42,839 nt of DNA. Origin: Coriobacteriia bacterium (lineage in GTDB: Bacteria; Actinomycetota; Coriobacteriia; Anaerosomatales; PALSA-660). Location: contig JANYKZ010000023.1 in the NCBI GenBank assembly GCA_025361505.1, positions 1 through 42,839 on the forward strand, written 5' to 3'. Positions 31,088 to 39,728 of this stretch are shown piece by piece. Both the position numbers and the translations under genes were made by a program. The notes under the pieces are model-generated. The model made no database searches, had not been told where the DNA came from, and saw only the letters and a program-made list of their open reading frames with translations. Position 1 is the stretch's first letter. Every line of letters starts with the position of its first letter.

Positions 31088-31909
31088 TCAGGTCGCGCGC
31101 GGGTACGACCCGAGGACCTTCACGTCGCGAAGCTTGAGGCGCAGGCACTCGAGTGCGAGGGCGACCGCGGGGTCGTCGACGTGGCCTTCGAGGTCCACGA
31201 AGAACATGTACTCGCCCAACTGCTTCTTGGTCGGGCGGCTCTGGATCTTGCTGAGGTCGATCTGTCCGTAGGCGAACTCGGACAGGATCATCAGGAGGGC
31301 GCCGGGCTTGTTGCGCTGCATGAAGAGCGCAAGGGAGGTCTTGTCGCGGCCGGTGTGGGGTCCGAGCCCTCGCCCGATCACCACGAAGCGCGTCTGATTC
31401 CCCGCGTGGTCCTCGATCGACTCCTCGAGCACCGTCCCGCCGTAGAGCCCGGCCGCGAGCGACGTCCCGATGGCCGCCAGCCCCGGCTCGGCGACGGCGC
31501 GCTGCACGGCCTCGGCCGTCGAGTTCGCAGCGATGGCCGGGCGCCCCGGCAGGCGCCCGGCGAGCCACGAGCGACACTGTGCGGTCGCCTCGGGCTTGCT
31601 CACGATCGTGGTCACGTCCTCGAGACGCACCCCGGGTGCGACGACGAGGGCGTGATGGATGTCACGGACGATCTCCGCGGTGATGTGAAGTTCGTGGTCG
31701 AAGGCGAGCGCGTCGAGCGTCTCGTTGACCGAGCCTTCGACGGAGTTCTCTATGGGCACGACGCCGGAGTCGCAGTCTCCGGAGGCGACGGCGGCGAACA
31801 CCTCGCCTATCGTGGCGCACGGCACCGGTTCGACCCCTTCGGTGCCGAGCGAGAGCAGAGCCTCCTCGGTGAAGGTCCCCGCCGGCCCGAGGAACGCTCG
31901 GCGCGCCAT
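31088..31909 (-). CDS. pheA: Prephenate dehydratase
   Basis: The 273-residue protein converts prephenate to phenylpyruvate in phenylalanine synthesis. It starts ARRAFLGPAGTFTEEAL and contains VVPIENSVEGSVNETLDAL and the catalytic GNQTRFVVIG. A C-terminal ACT domain (about residues 190-270; DKTSLALFMQRNKPGALL, with IQSRP in place of the common IESRP) gives feedback control by phenylalanine. Its ATG overlaps the stop of the GGDEF gene (TGATG on the minus strand), with GGGAGGA upstream, so the two are coupled. There is no fused chorismate mutase. Confidence 0.95.
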   Translation of the reverse strand: MARRAFLGPAGTFTEEALLSLGTEGVEPVPCATIGEVFAAVASGDCDSGVVPIENSVEGSVNETLDALAFDHELHITAEIVRDIHHALVVAPGVRLEDVTTIVSKPEATAQCRSWLAGRLPGRPAIAANSTAEAVQRAVAEPGLAAIGTSLAAGLYGGTVLEESIEDHAGNQTRFVVIGRGLGPHTGRDKTSLALFMQRNKPGALLMILSEFAYGQIDLSKIQSRPTKKQLGEYMFFVDLEGHVDDPAVALALECLRLKLRDVKVLGSYPRAT

Positions 31910-33561
31910 CACAGTCCTCCCTGCTCGACGGCGTGCGCTCGCTCGGCCTCGCGCTCGAGTTCGAGGTCGCGCGCGCGCATCTCGTCGACGCCCAGGGGCG
32001 ACGCGCTGACGCGGTTCCGTCCCGAGCGCTTCACGACGTACAGCGCGTCGTCGGCGCGTCGCAGGAGCGCTTCCCGGTCGTCGGCGGTCCCCGGGTAGGT
32101 CGACAGGCCGATGGACACCGTCAACTGCTCGGTGCGTTCGCCATCGCCGTTCTTGAACGGATGAGCGGCGACGGCCTCGCGGACCTTCTCCGCGACCACG
32201 AAGGCCCCCTCTCCGTCGGTCTCGGGGAGGAGGATGGCGAACTCCTCGCCGCCGTAGCGGCACACGATGTCGATGTCGCGGACGGCGCCTCGCATGGCGG
32301 CGGCCAACTCGGCGAGAGCCACGTCACCGGCGGGGTGGCCGTTCGTGTCGTTGTAGACCTTGAACTCGTCGGCGTCGATCATCAGGAGCGAGAGACTGCG
32401 GCCGAAGCGTTTCGCGCGGCCGATCTCGTCCTCCGCGCGCTCGAGCAGGTAGCGGTAGTTGTAGAGGCCCGTGAGCTCGTCGGTGACCGCCAGCCGGCGC
32501 GTCAGCTTGTAGAGCTCCGAGTTCTCGACGGCGACCGCGAGCTCGTTGGCCACCGACGTGAGCACCAGCCGGTCTTCACTGCCGAGGCGCTCGAGGCGCT
32601 CCCCGGAGGCGCAGAAGATGACCATCAGCCCGCCGCGGTCCATCAGGGTCGTGCAGGCGAACATCTCCTCGCCGTGGATCTGAGCGTCGGGACCATAGGC
32701 GTAGGGCGCGTTCTTGGCGATCCCGGGGGCGAGGCCGAACGAGGCGTTGAACACCGTCTCGTCGCGGTCCTTGTCGATCACGAACAGCGCGCTACCCGGC
32801 AGGTCGATGACCTTGGACAGGATGTCGAGGACGAGCTGGCCCACCTGCTCGAAGTCCAGTGTGGAGTGGATGAGCTCGGTGATCTCCGAGATCGCGCGCA
32901 CCTCTGTGAGCCGGCGTCGGAGGTTGTCGTTGAGGTCGTGGTACTCGCGTTGGCTGCGCCGCAGGTGCATCTCGCGCTCCGCCTGCGAGCGCTGGACGGC
33001 GGCGACCGTGACTCCGGTCGCGAAGATGCCGAGCGTCTTGAAGACGTCGATCGCGACGACGGAGGGCTCCATCAGGCCGTGGGCCAACGCGTGGGCGGCG
33101 AAGTAGGTCAGGCCCACGACCGCCGCGAAGATCGACGCCTCGCGCCGGTCCGTGCCGGATCCGAGGATGATCGCGAGTCCGATCATCCAGGGATAGATCG
33201 GGTCCTGATAGCCGGCGAGCGCCCAGATGAGCAGTGCCGACGCCACGAGATCGGGCACGAGCAGTTCGTGCAGCACCAGACGCGGCTGCTGCTCCCATAC
33301 GAAGAACGCGAGGACGCTGAACACGGCGCTGGCAAGCATCAGGCCCAGTCCGACGGCGAGCGCGAGCTCCGCGCTGGGAAGCGGCTTCAGGATGCCGAAC
33401 AGGTACATCCCACCGAGGAAGCCCGCGACGGCGACCCGCGCACTCACCGAGAGGTAGTCGGCAAAGCGCAGGGCGGGCCATCGGCCGAGGGACGATCCGT
33501 CCGGCAGGGTGGATCCGCCGCCGGCCCCGGCAGACCCCTTGGGCCTAGCCGTCTCTGCCAT
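31909..33561 (-). CDS. Membrane-anchored GAF-GGDEF diguanylate cyclase
   Basis: The 550-residue protein has about five or six N-terminal membrane helices (residues about 40-195), a short coiled coil with basic and acidic heptads, a GAF-type sensor (about 215-355) and a GGDEF domain. The active-site motif is GGEEF at 437-441, with an inhibitory RxxD site (R428-D431) five residues upstream, so product inhibition is expected. It makes cyclic di-GMP. It overlaps the DUF4446 gene upstream by 17 bases and pheA downstream. A likely antagonist is the HD-GYP protein at 9432-10970. Confidence 0.92.
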   Translation of the reverse strand: MAETARPKGSAGAGGGSTLPDGSSLGRWPALRFADYLSVSARVAVAGFLGGMYLFGILKPLPSAELALAVGLGLMLASAVFSVLAFFVWEQQPRLVLHELLVPDLVASALLIWALAGYQDPIYPWMIGLAIILGSGTDRREASIFAAVVGLTYFAAHALAHGLMEPSVVAIDVFKTLGIFATGVTVAAVQRSQAEREMHLRRSQREYHDLNDNLRRRLTEVRAISEITELIHSTLDFEQVGQLVLDILSKVIDLPGSALFVIDKDRDETVFNASFGLAPGIAKNAPYAYGPDAQIHGEEMFACTTLMDRGGLMVIFCASGERLERLGSEDRLVLTSVANELAVAVENSELYKLTRRLAVTDELTGLYNYRYLLERAEDEIGRAKRFGRSLSLLMIDADEFKVYNDTNGHPAGDVALAELAAAMRGAVRDIDIVCRYGGEEFAILLPETDGEGAFVVAEKVREAVAAHPFKNGDGERTEQLTVSIGLSTYPGTADDREALLRRADDALYVVKRSGRNRVSASPLGVDEMRARDLELEREAERAHAVEQGGL

Positions 33562-34069
33562 GGCGACGCCTTCCCTCGGATGTGACCGTCAAGCCGGTGC
33601 CCTGCAAGGCCCGCGCGCACGCCCGGACCTCCTCATCGGTGAGAACCAGCTCGGCGAGGCCGTCCGCGATGGGTTTCGCGTACAGGCGATAGGCGCCGCG
33701 CCCATACATCGAGGTCAACACGAAGCCCGTCGCGGAGTCGTCGAGGAGCGCGACGGCGAACGAGTTCTCGCCCACGTCGCCGGGAAGCGCGTCGAAGCGC
33801 ACGATCCCCAGGTGGCGTATGGCGCGCCCCAGGAGCCGGGCCAGCGCCTCGTCGTCGGCGCGCAGCCGCACATCCGCCGCGTCCAGCTGGTCGAGACGGA
33901 GCTGGACCGCCTGCGCGATGCCCGCGAAGTCGCCCGCCGCAGCCATGCGCCCCAGTTCGCCACGCGCCGCCGTGAGCCGACGCAGGCGCTGCGCGAGGGC
34001 GAACGTCCATGCCAAGGCGAGCACTGCGACGACCAGTGCGACGATGGCTACGACCAGCTCGACCCGCAT
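33545..34069 (-). CDS. DUF4446 family protein
   Basis: The 174-residue protein has one N-terminal membrane helix (residues 4-26), a helical linker, and the DUF4446 core with the typical IVRFDALPGDVGENSFAVAL and SMYGRGAYRLYAKPI. Function of the family is unknown. GGGAGGG lies upstream of the ATG and a TATACT -10 box at 34100-34105 should drive this gene, the GGDEF gene and pheA as one operon. It is divergent from larB. Confidence 0.88.
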   Translation of the reverse strand: MRVELVVAIVALVVAVLALAWTFALAQRLRRLTAARGELGRMAAAGDFAGIAQAVQLRLDQLDAADVRLRADDEALARLLGRAIRHLGIVRFDALPGDVGENSFAVALLDDSATGFVLTSMYGRGAYRLYAKPIADGLAELVLTDEEVRACARALQGTGLTVTSEGRRRHGRDG

Positions 34070-34099
34070 CAGTGACCCTCCCCCGCTACACTTCAAAGG

Positions 34100-34105
34100 A
34101 GTATA
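34100..34105 (-). promoter_or_regulatory. -10 box of the DUF4446-GGDEF-pheA operon
   Basis: TATACT on the minus strand, 30 bases before the DUF4446 ATG, in the divergent gap to larB. Confidence 0.5.
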
Positions 34106-34203
34106 CGACGAACCTGTGCGGCCTACGCCACCGGCGAAGGGCCGCGTCGGGCACGCGACCTGCGCTTCTCGTGCGCCGGCACGGGCCCCGGACGGAGGAT
34201 CCC

Positions 34204-35094
34204 ATGGACCCCGCAACACTCCGCCAACTGCTCGACGCCGTCGCAGACGGGACGGTGGACCCGGATGACGCCGAGAAGCGCCTCGCGGACCTGCCCTACG
34301 CCGAGGTCGCCGCCGGGGGAACGCCGGTCGCCCGCGTCGATCACCACCGCGAGCTGCGAACGGGCTACCCCGAGGCCGTCTTCTGCCAGGGAAAGACGCC
34401 GCAGCAGGTCAAGGCCATCGCTCGAGACATCCTCGACCATGGCGCGGTGATGCTCGGGACGCGCGCATCCGCGGCGCACTACCAGGCCGTCGCACAGGTC
34501 GCCCCCGACGCCCGCTACTTCGAGGACGCGCAGATCCTGCTCGTCGACCGCCGCAGCGATCGGCCCTCGATCGGGCACATAGTCGTCGCGAGCGCCGGCA
34601 CCGCCGACTACCGCGTGGCCGAGGAAGCCGCTCTCTGCGCCGAGGTGATGGGCGACCGTGTGACCCGCCTCTTCGACGTCGGGGTCGCGGGCATCCATCG
34701 GCTGCTGGCGGTGCGCGACGACCTGAACGCCGCGAACGTCATCATCGCGGTCGCCGGCATGGAGGGCGCGCTGCCGTCGCTCGTCGCCGGGCTCGTGAAG
34801 GTGCCGGTCGTCGCGGTGCCGACGAGCGTCGGCTACGGCGCCCACTTCGGCGGCGTGGCTCCACTGCTCACCATGCTCAACTCGTGCGCCCCCGGCATCG
34901 GCGTCGTGAACATCGACAACGGCTACGGCGCGGCGGCCCTCGCGTCCCGGATCAACCGGGCGTCCGTCGGCGCAGAGGCCGGCGCCGAGGCCCGTGAGCG
35001 GAGCTTGCGAACGCCGGACGAGACCGAAGGGCTCGACCGAAGCGCGAGCCGCGAAGCGAGCGGGAGCTCGGCGCCGGCCGAAGGCGAGGCCTGA
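34204..35094 (+). CDS. larB: LarB, pyridinium-3,5-biscarboxylic acid mononucleotide synthase
   Basis: LarB carboxylates and hydrolyses nicotinic acid adenine dinucleotide, the first step to the nickel-pincer cofactor of lactate racemase. The 296-residue protein has the PurE-like C-terminal domain: GHIVVASAGTADYRVAEEAAL, FDVGVAGIHRLL, VAGMEGALPSLVAGL and GYGAHFGG. The N terminus DPATLRQLLDAVADGTVDPDDA is typical. About 40 residues at the C terminus (Glu/Ser/Arg/Ala) extend beyond the family domain and look unstructured. GGAGG precedes the ATG. larC follows after 5 bases; larE and larA are not in the window. Confidence 0.95.
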   Translation: MDPATLRQLLDAVADGTVDPDDAEKRLADLPYAEVAAGGTPVARVDHHRELRTGYPEAVFCQGKTPQQVKAIARDILDHGAVMLGTRASAAHYQAVAQVAPDARYFEDAQILLVDRRSDRPSIGHIVVASAGTADYRVAEEAALCAEVMGDRVTRLFDVGVAGIHRLLAVRDDLNAANVIIAVAGMEGALPSLVAGLVKVPVVAVPTSVGYGAHFGGVAPLLTMLNSCAPGIGVVNIDNGYGAAALASRINRASVGAEAGAEARERSLRTPDETEGLDRSASREASGSSAPAEGEA

Positions 35095-35099
35095 CCGCC

Positions 35100-36287
35100 A
35101 TGTTCGGATTCCTGGACTGCTTCTCCGGAGTCTCGGGCGACAAGTTTCTCGGCGCGCTGGTCGGCGCGGGGCTCGATCCCGACGTGCTGCGCCGGGAGCT
35201 CTCCCTGCTCGATGTGAGCGGGTACACGCTCGAGGTCTCCGAGGCGCGCAAGGCGGGCATGGCGGGCGTCAAGGTGGATGTCTTGGTCGAGGAGGGCCAG
35301 CGCTCCCGCGACTGGCGGGCGATCCGTGAGCTCATCATCTCGTCGCGGCTCTCGGAGGGGGTCAAGCAGCGTTCCCTGGACGCGTTCGGCCGCCTCGCGA
35401 TCGCCGAGGCCGCCGCTCACGATGTCGAGGTCGACGCGGTGCACTTCCACGAGGTCGGCGCCGTCGACTCGATCGTGGACATCGTCGGCACCGCCATCGG
35501 CATGACCGAGCTCGGGGTCACCGAACTGTGGGCGACGCCCGTGCGCCTGGGCCACGGGATGGTTCGGACCTCCCACGGGATGCTCCCGATCCCGGCGCCC
35601 GCCACCTCCGAGCTGCTGCGCGGCGTTCCCGTGTACGCCGGCGAGCTCGAGGGTGAGATGACGACTCCGACGGGCGCGGCCCTGCTGCGCGCCTTCGTGA
35701 CCCGATACTCCGCCATGCCGCCGATGACGATCTCGAGCGAAGGCTGGGGGGCGGGAACGTGGGACCTGCCTATCCCGAACCTCCTGCGGCTCAGCCTCGG
35801 CGAACCCGAGATGGGCGGAGGCGGACTCACCGAGATCGCGGTGCTGCAGAGCTCCATCGACCACGTGACCGCCGAGCTGCTCGCGGCGACGCTCGACATA
35901 GCGCTCGCCGAGGGGGCGCTCGATGCGTGGGCGGACCCGATCAGCATGAAGAAGGGGCGCGTCGGCACTGAGGTGACCGTGCTCGCGCGTATCGCGGACG
36001 CCGCCCGGCTGACCGACCTCCTGATGTTGCACACGGGGACGCTGGGCGTGCGCCGGACGATCACCTGGCGTCAGGTCGACGTGCGACGCGTCGAGACGAT
36101 CTCCACGACGCTCGGGACCGTCCGCGTGAAGGTCCAGGGAGCCGGGGCGTCGCTCCGCGTGCGGCCCGAGAACGACGACGTCGTGGCAATCGCACGGTCC
36201 ACGGGCCTGCCGCTCGACCGCGTGGCCCGTACGCTGACCGAGCAGGCTGAGACGGTGCTGCGCGCGCGCGGTTCCGACGGCCTCTAG
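35100..36287 (+). CDS. larC: LarC, nickel-pincer cofactor nickel insertase
   Basis: LarC inserts nickel into the thiolated pincer ligand. The 395-residue protein starts with the family motif FLDCFSGVSGDKFLGAL and contains VHFHEVGAVDSIVDI, TPTGAALLRAF, EGWGAGTWDLP and the C-terminal MKKGRVGTEVTVLA. It is one continuous frame, unlike the Lactobacillus gene, which needs a ribosomal frameshift between two parts. A His-rich nickel segment is not obvious. The stop abuts the stop of the convergent glycosylase gene with no spacer. Confidence 0.95.
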   Translation: MFGFLDCFSGVSGDKFLGALVGAGLDPDVLRRELSLLDVSGYTLEVSEARKAGMAGVKVDVLVEEGQRSRDWRAIRELIISSRLSEGVKQRSLDAFGRLAIAEAAAHDVEVDAVHFHEVGAVDSIVDIVGTAIGMTELGVTELWATPVRLGHGMVRTSHGMLPIPAPATSELLRGVPVYAGELEGEMTTPTGAALLRAFVTRYSAMPPMTISSEGWGAGTWDLPIPNLLRLSLGEPEMGGGGLTEIAVLQSSIDHVTAELLAATLDIALAEGALDAWADPISMKKGRVGTEVTVLARIADAARLTDLLMLHTGTLGVRRTITWRQVDVRRVETISTTLGTVRVKVQGAGASLRVRPENDDVVAIARSTGLPLDRVARTLTEQAETVLRARGSDGL

Positions 36288-37127
36288 CTACCGCACGCTC
36301 CACTGCTCGCCGTTCCGGACGAGGAATCCCTCGCCCCCGAGCGCCCCGAGCAGCTCCAGCGCCTCGGAGGTCGCCACGCCGGTCTCGCCGGCGTAGGCGT
36401 CCGCATCCAGACCGGGACGTCCCAGGACCGCCCGCAGGAGTCTCGCACGCTTCTGCCGCCGCGAGCCCTCGAATGGCGACTGCCGCACGTGATGCCTGCT
36501 CCGTCGTGACGGGTTCGGAAGCGTCCGCTTGAGGTGTGCGCCGTAGTCGGTCAGCGCGTAACCCCACTCGCGGGGATCGCCCGCGTCCCACACCGCGTCG
36601 ACGATGGGGCGCAACTCGCGGTCGGGCACGTCATCCGCGTCGGCGAAGAAGGCGTGGAGCAGTGCGGCCCGGACGTTGGTCTCGATGAAGGGCGCCGGGA
36701 CTTCGTAGGCGTAGTTGACGACCGCGGCTGCGGTGGCCGGTCCGATGCCGGGCAACGTCTCGAGCAGCGCGGTGTCGGCCGGCAGGACGCCGGCGAAGTG
36801 CTCCGCGACCAACTCCGCGCACCGTTTCAATGCGACAGCTCGACGGCTGTAGCCGAGCCCCTGCCAACGCTCGAGCACGGCGGCGAGCGGCGCGGCCGCC
36901 AGGGCGTCGATCGTCGGAAAGACGCCCATCCACTCGGTCCAGCGGTCCGTCACGCGCGCCACCTGCGTCTGCTGCAACATGACCTCGCTGACGAGCACGC
37001 CGTAGGGGTCGTCGATCCCGCGCCACGGCATCTCGCGCCCGTTCTCGCGGAAGTACGACCACACCGTGGCGCGGAACGCCTCGAGGGCGTCCGCGGAAGG
37101 GAGATCGGCTGCGTCGTGGGGATCCAT
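36288..37127 (-). CDS. MutY-like HhH-GPD glycosylase lacking the Fe-S cluster
   Basis: The 279-residue protein has the MutY/Nth core: EVMLQQTQV (E48), the helix-hairpin-helix LPGIGPATAAAV, and the following loop FIETNVRAALLH, in which MutY would have its catalytic Asp (DGNVKRV); here it is Glu. The four C-terminal Fe-S cysteines are absent, replaced by a basic NPSRRSRHHVRQSPFEGS segment. This last pattern belongs to a distinct Fe-S-less MutY-like family. There is no NUDIX-like 8-oxoG recognition domain; instead a short winged-helix-like end. Adenine removal is therefore only a guess. The ATG at 37127 seems leaderless. Confidence 0.82.
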   Translation of the reverse strand: MDPHDAADLPSADALEAFRATVWSYFRENGREMPWRGIDDPYGVLVSEVMLQQTQVARVTDRWTEWMGVFPTIDALAAAPLAAVLERWQGLGYSRRAVALKRCAELVAEHFAGVLPADTALLETLPGIGPATAAAVVNYAYEVPAPFIETNVRAALLHAFFADADDVPDRELRPIVDAVWDAGDPREWGYALTDYGAHLKRTLPNPSRRSRHHVRQSPFEGSRRQKRARLLRAVLGRPGLDADAYAGETGVATSEALELLGALGGEGFLVRNGEQWSVR

Positions 37128-37133
37128 GCGCAG

Positions 37134-37139
37134 AGTATA
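37134..37139 (-). promoter_or_regulatory. -10 box of a leaderless transcript
   Basis: TATACT on the minus strand ends 6 bases before the glycosylase ATG, the same geometry as at 20059 and 24121. No ribosome-binding site is present. Confidence 0.6.
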
Positions 37140-37237
37140 GAGGCGCCATCGGCTCCCGGGGTCGCGGCGCGTGCCGTGCGGGCATCCGGGGAATCTACCC
37201 ACCGTGTGCAGCATCCGACGCGACTGAGGGAACGGTC

Positions 37238-38458
37238 ATGCGCAACCATCGCCTGGCGCTCGCGGTCCTGATGCTCGCCTGCGCGGCCACCGTGGTCGCG
37301 GGGTGCGACTCGGACGCGAGCTCGCGGTTCGCCGGGAGTCCCGTACCGACCACCGGCCCGACCTCGGCCGCCGCACCGGTGACCCAGACCGCGGCCACCG
37401 CCACCACGATCTCAGGCCTTGGGCACATCACCAACATCGTCGCGCCCGACGATGGCAGCGGGCGTCTCTTCGTCACGGACCAGGTGGGGATCATCCGCAT
37501 CGTCAGGAACGGCGCGGTCGCGCCGAAGCCCGCGCTCGACATCCGCGCGCGCGTCGGCTCCGTCGGGAACGAGCAGGGCCTCCTGGGGCTCGCCTTTCCC
37601 GTCGACTTCGCGTCCAAGCAGCGCGCGTACCTCTACTACACGGACCTGAAGGGCACCTCCCGCGTCTTCCGCATCCGTGTCAGCGCAGGCGACCCCGACG
37701 TGTTCGACCCCGCCACGCTACAGCCCGTACTCTCGATCGCGCAGCCCTACGCCAATCACAACGGCGGACAGCTCGCGTTCGGTCCGGACGGCTACCTCTA
37801 TCTCGGCTTCGGCGACGGCGGCGGCGCGGGCGACCCGGGGAACCGGGCACAGAACCTGCGCGTGCTGCTCGGCAAGATCCTGCGCATCGACGTCGAATCG
37901 CACCCGGACTCCCCGGGCTACCGGGTCCCCGCGGACAACCCGTTCGTCAGGCGCGCCGGGGCACGGCACGAGATCTGGGCCTACGGCCTGCGCAACCCCT
38001 GGCGCTTCTCGTTCGACTCCGCCACGGGCGACCTGTGGATCGGCGACGTGGGGCAGAACAAGTACGAGGAGGTCGACTACGTCCGCGCGGGCTCGAAGCG
38101 TGGACTCGACTTCGGATGGAGCCTGTACGAAGGGAACCACCTCTACAAGGCGAAGTCGAAGAAGGCCGGGTTCACGTGGCCGGTATCGGAGTACGCCCAC
38201 CCCTACGGCGAGTGCGTGACGGGCGGCTACGTCTACCACGGCAGCGCCTATCCGGCCGAACAGGGGCTGTACGTGTTCGGCGACTACGTCACGGGGAAGC
38301 TCTTCACCCTCAAGCGCTCCGCGAGCGGCTGGACGCGGCGTCTTGTGGCGACCACCCCGTGGGGCATCACGTCGTTCGGCGTCGACGGGTCCGGCGAGCT
38401 GTGGGCGGCGGATCGGAACACGGGATCGATCCACCTGCTGGGCGACTTGTCCAAGTAG
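37238..38458 (+). CDS. Lipoprotein of the PQQ-dependent glucose/sorbosone dehydrogenase family
   Basis: The 406-residue protein has a lipoprotein signal (VVAGC, C23), a Thr/Ala/Pro linker to about residue 58, and a six-bladed propeller of the soluble aldose-sugar dehydrogenase (Asd/YliI) type: GNEQGLLGLAFP, NHNGGQLAFGPDG, YLGFGDGGGAGDP, YGLRNPWRFSFD, GDVGQNKYEEVD and TGGYVYHG. The family oxidises sugars using PQQ and calcium. Whether the organism makes PQQ is not visible. GAGGGAAC precedes the ATG. Confidence 0.9.
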   Translation: MRNHRLALAVLMLACAATVVAGCDSDASSRFAGSPVPTTGPTSAAAPVTQTAATATTISGLGHITNIVAPDDGSGRLFVTDQVGIIRIVRNGAVAPKPALDIRARVGSVGNEQGLLGLAFPVDFASKQRAYLYYTDLKGTSRVFRIRVSAGDPDVFDPATLQPVLSIAQPYANHNGGQLAFGPDGYLYLGFGDGGGAGDPGNRAQNLRVLLGKILRIDVESHPDSPGYRVPADNPFVRRAGARHEIWAYGLRNPWRFSFDSATGDLWIGDVGQNKYEEVDYVRAGSKRGLDFGWSLYEGNHLYKAKSKKAGFTWPVSEYAHPYGECVTGGYVYHGSAYPAEQGLYVFGDYVTGKLFTLKRSASGWTRRLVATTPWGITSFGVDGSGELWAADRNTGSIHLLGDLSK

Positions 38459-38536
38459 GACCAATGCAGCAGGAGGAGCCGCGCGCGCGTCGAATGATGA
38501 AAGAGCAGGACTAGCGCCGTTTGAAGGAGAACCCCG

Positions 38537-38995
38537 GTGCCGAAGAGAATCCTCGTCATCGACGACGAGCCGATGGTCATCAAGATGGTCACGGACGCGC
38601 TGACCGGACGCGGTTTCGACGTCACCTCAGCCCCGAACGGCTACGAAGGGCTCATCGCCGCCCACAACCTGGGCCCCGATCTCATCCTGCTCGACGTCGT
38701 TATGCCCGACATCGACGGTCACGAGGTCGCCCGCCGCCTCCGCAAGGACGCGCGCACCAAGGACATCCCCATCATCCACCTGTCTGCGATCGGTGACTTC
38801 GACCAGCAGCTCGCGGCCATGGACGGCGGGCTGTCCGACTACATCACCAAGCCCATCAAGTCCGCAGACCTCGCGGACCGCGTCGAGGCGTTCCTGGATC
38901 CCAAACAGCGCGAGAAGGCCGACCGCGAAGCGCACCAGCGGGCCGGCAGGCTGCGGGCGATCACCGACATCATGCACCGGGACCACGAGGCCTAG
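38537..38995 (+). CDS. Single-domain response regulator
   Basis: The 152-residue protein is a CheY-type receiver: acidic pair D9-D10, phosphoacceptor D53 in LLDVVMPD, switch S83 and K105 in ITKPIK. The C-terminal 35 residues are a charged helix with no DNA-binding or enzymatic domain, so it probably acts by protein contact. It starts at GTG with GAAGGAGA upstream, 78 bases after the sugar dehydrogenase. No histidine kinase is adjacent. Confidence 0.9.
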   Translation: MPKRILVIDDEPMVIKMVTDALTGRGFDVTSAPNGYEGLIAAHNLGPDLILLDVVMPDIDGHEVARRLRKDARTKDIPIIHLSAIGDFDQQLAAMDGGLSDYITKPIKSADLADRVEAFLDPKQREKADREAHQRAGRLRAITDIMHRDHEA

Positions 38996-39031
38996 CTCGC
39001 GAGGCGTCGCGGTCGCGCGGGTGCGGTCGGC

Positions 39032-39259
39032 TCAGTACATCGGGATGTGGTAGCGGCAGTGCTCGCCGTCGGGACAGTCTTCCGGCAGCGTCGCTACCCT
39101 GACCTCCCACAGCTTCCCCTCGACGAAGCACGAGCAGATCACCCGTTTGTCCCGTGGCTTCACGTCCGGGTCCCAGCGGTCGTACTCCTCCATCCGCTCG
39201 CGCCAGTAGAGGCACTTGCCGCGGATCTGGGTCTGCCCGTCGAGGACCGTCGAGCTCAC
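39032..39259 (-). CDS. Small Cys-rich hypothetical protein
   Basis: A 75-residue protein starting at GTG with CAGGAGGA upstream. It has five cysteines, C16 (GKCLYW), C42 and C44 (VICSCF), C62 and C68 (EDCPDGEHC), plus H67 and H71, and many Trp/Tyr. This suggests a small zinc- or other metal-binding fold. No family is recognised. It converges on the response regulator gene. Confidence 0.65.
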   Translation of the reverse strand: MSSTVLDGQTQIRGKCLYWRERMEEYDRWDPDVKPRDKRVICSCFVEGKLWEVRVATLPEDCPDGEHCRYHIPMY

Positions 39260-39359
39260 GCCACGTCCTCCTGCACCGTCGCACGGGCGCCCCTGAAGCG
39301 GCGCCCTTTGCACGGTTATCGGCAGCGCGCGCCCGGACGTGAGCAACGGTGTGAGCACA

Positions 39360-39617
39360 TCACGCCTTGCGGCGCTTCCTGAAGAACCGGCGCCAGGCCC
39401 AGATCCCGAGCCCGGTCGCCACGGCGCTGGCGACCGACAACCAGCCGCCGGCCGCGCCGCCGATCCACGTGCCCGTCGCGTAGGCGAACCATACGACCAG
39501 CGCGAGCGGCACCCAGATCAGAGCGTGTGAGATGAGCCGGATCCAGACGCTCTCGTACGCGTCGGGTTCCTTCGGGGGCTCGGGCGTCTGCATCAACGTA
39601 CGGCCGTCGATCGCCAT
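39360..39617 (-). CDS. Small two-helix membrane protein, unknown
   Basis: An 85-residue protein with a hydrophilic start, then two likely membrane helices (about residues 31-49 and 53-74) and a strongly basic end WRRFFRKRRKA, which should lie in the cytoplasm. The ATG at 39617 has GAGAGG 9 bases upstream. A later ATG would lose a short acidic/Pro part. No family is recognised. It is 100 bases upstream of the small Cys-rich gene on the same strand. Confidence 0.62.
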   Translation of the reverse strand: MAIDGRTLMQTPEPPKEPDAYESVWIRLISHALIWVPLALVVWFAYATGTWIGGAAGGWLSVASAVATGLGIWAWRRFFRKRRKA

Positions 39618-39728
39618 GGTTCGAAGCCTCTCGTCGGGTCGCGTCCCGCATCGTACCGCTCTGTCCCCGTTCGGCAGCGACCGCCGCGCCATCGCGCGGA
39701 GAGACGCGGGAGGCTGTCTGCCCCCGCG

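Noticed and set aside
31933-33585. 550-codon plus-strand frame opposite the GGDEF gene
   Set aside because: It mirrors a gene with all diguanylate cyclase motifs; composition is that of a shadow frame.
38464-38514. 16-codon ATG frame between the sugar dehydrogenase and the response regulator
   Set aside because: GTAGGA lies just before it, but the product is a short charged peptide with no likeness to anything; most likely chance.
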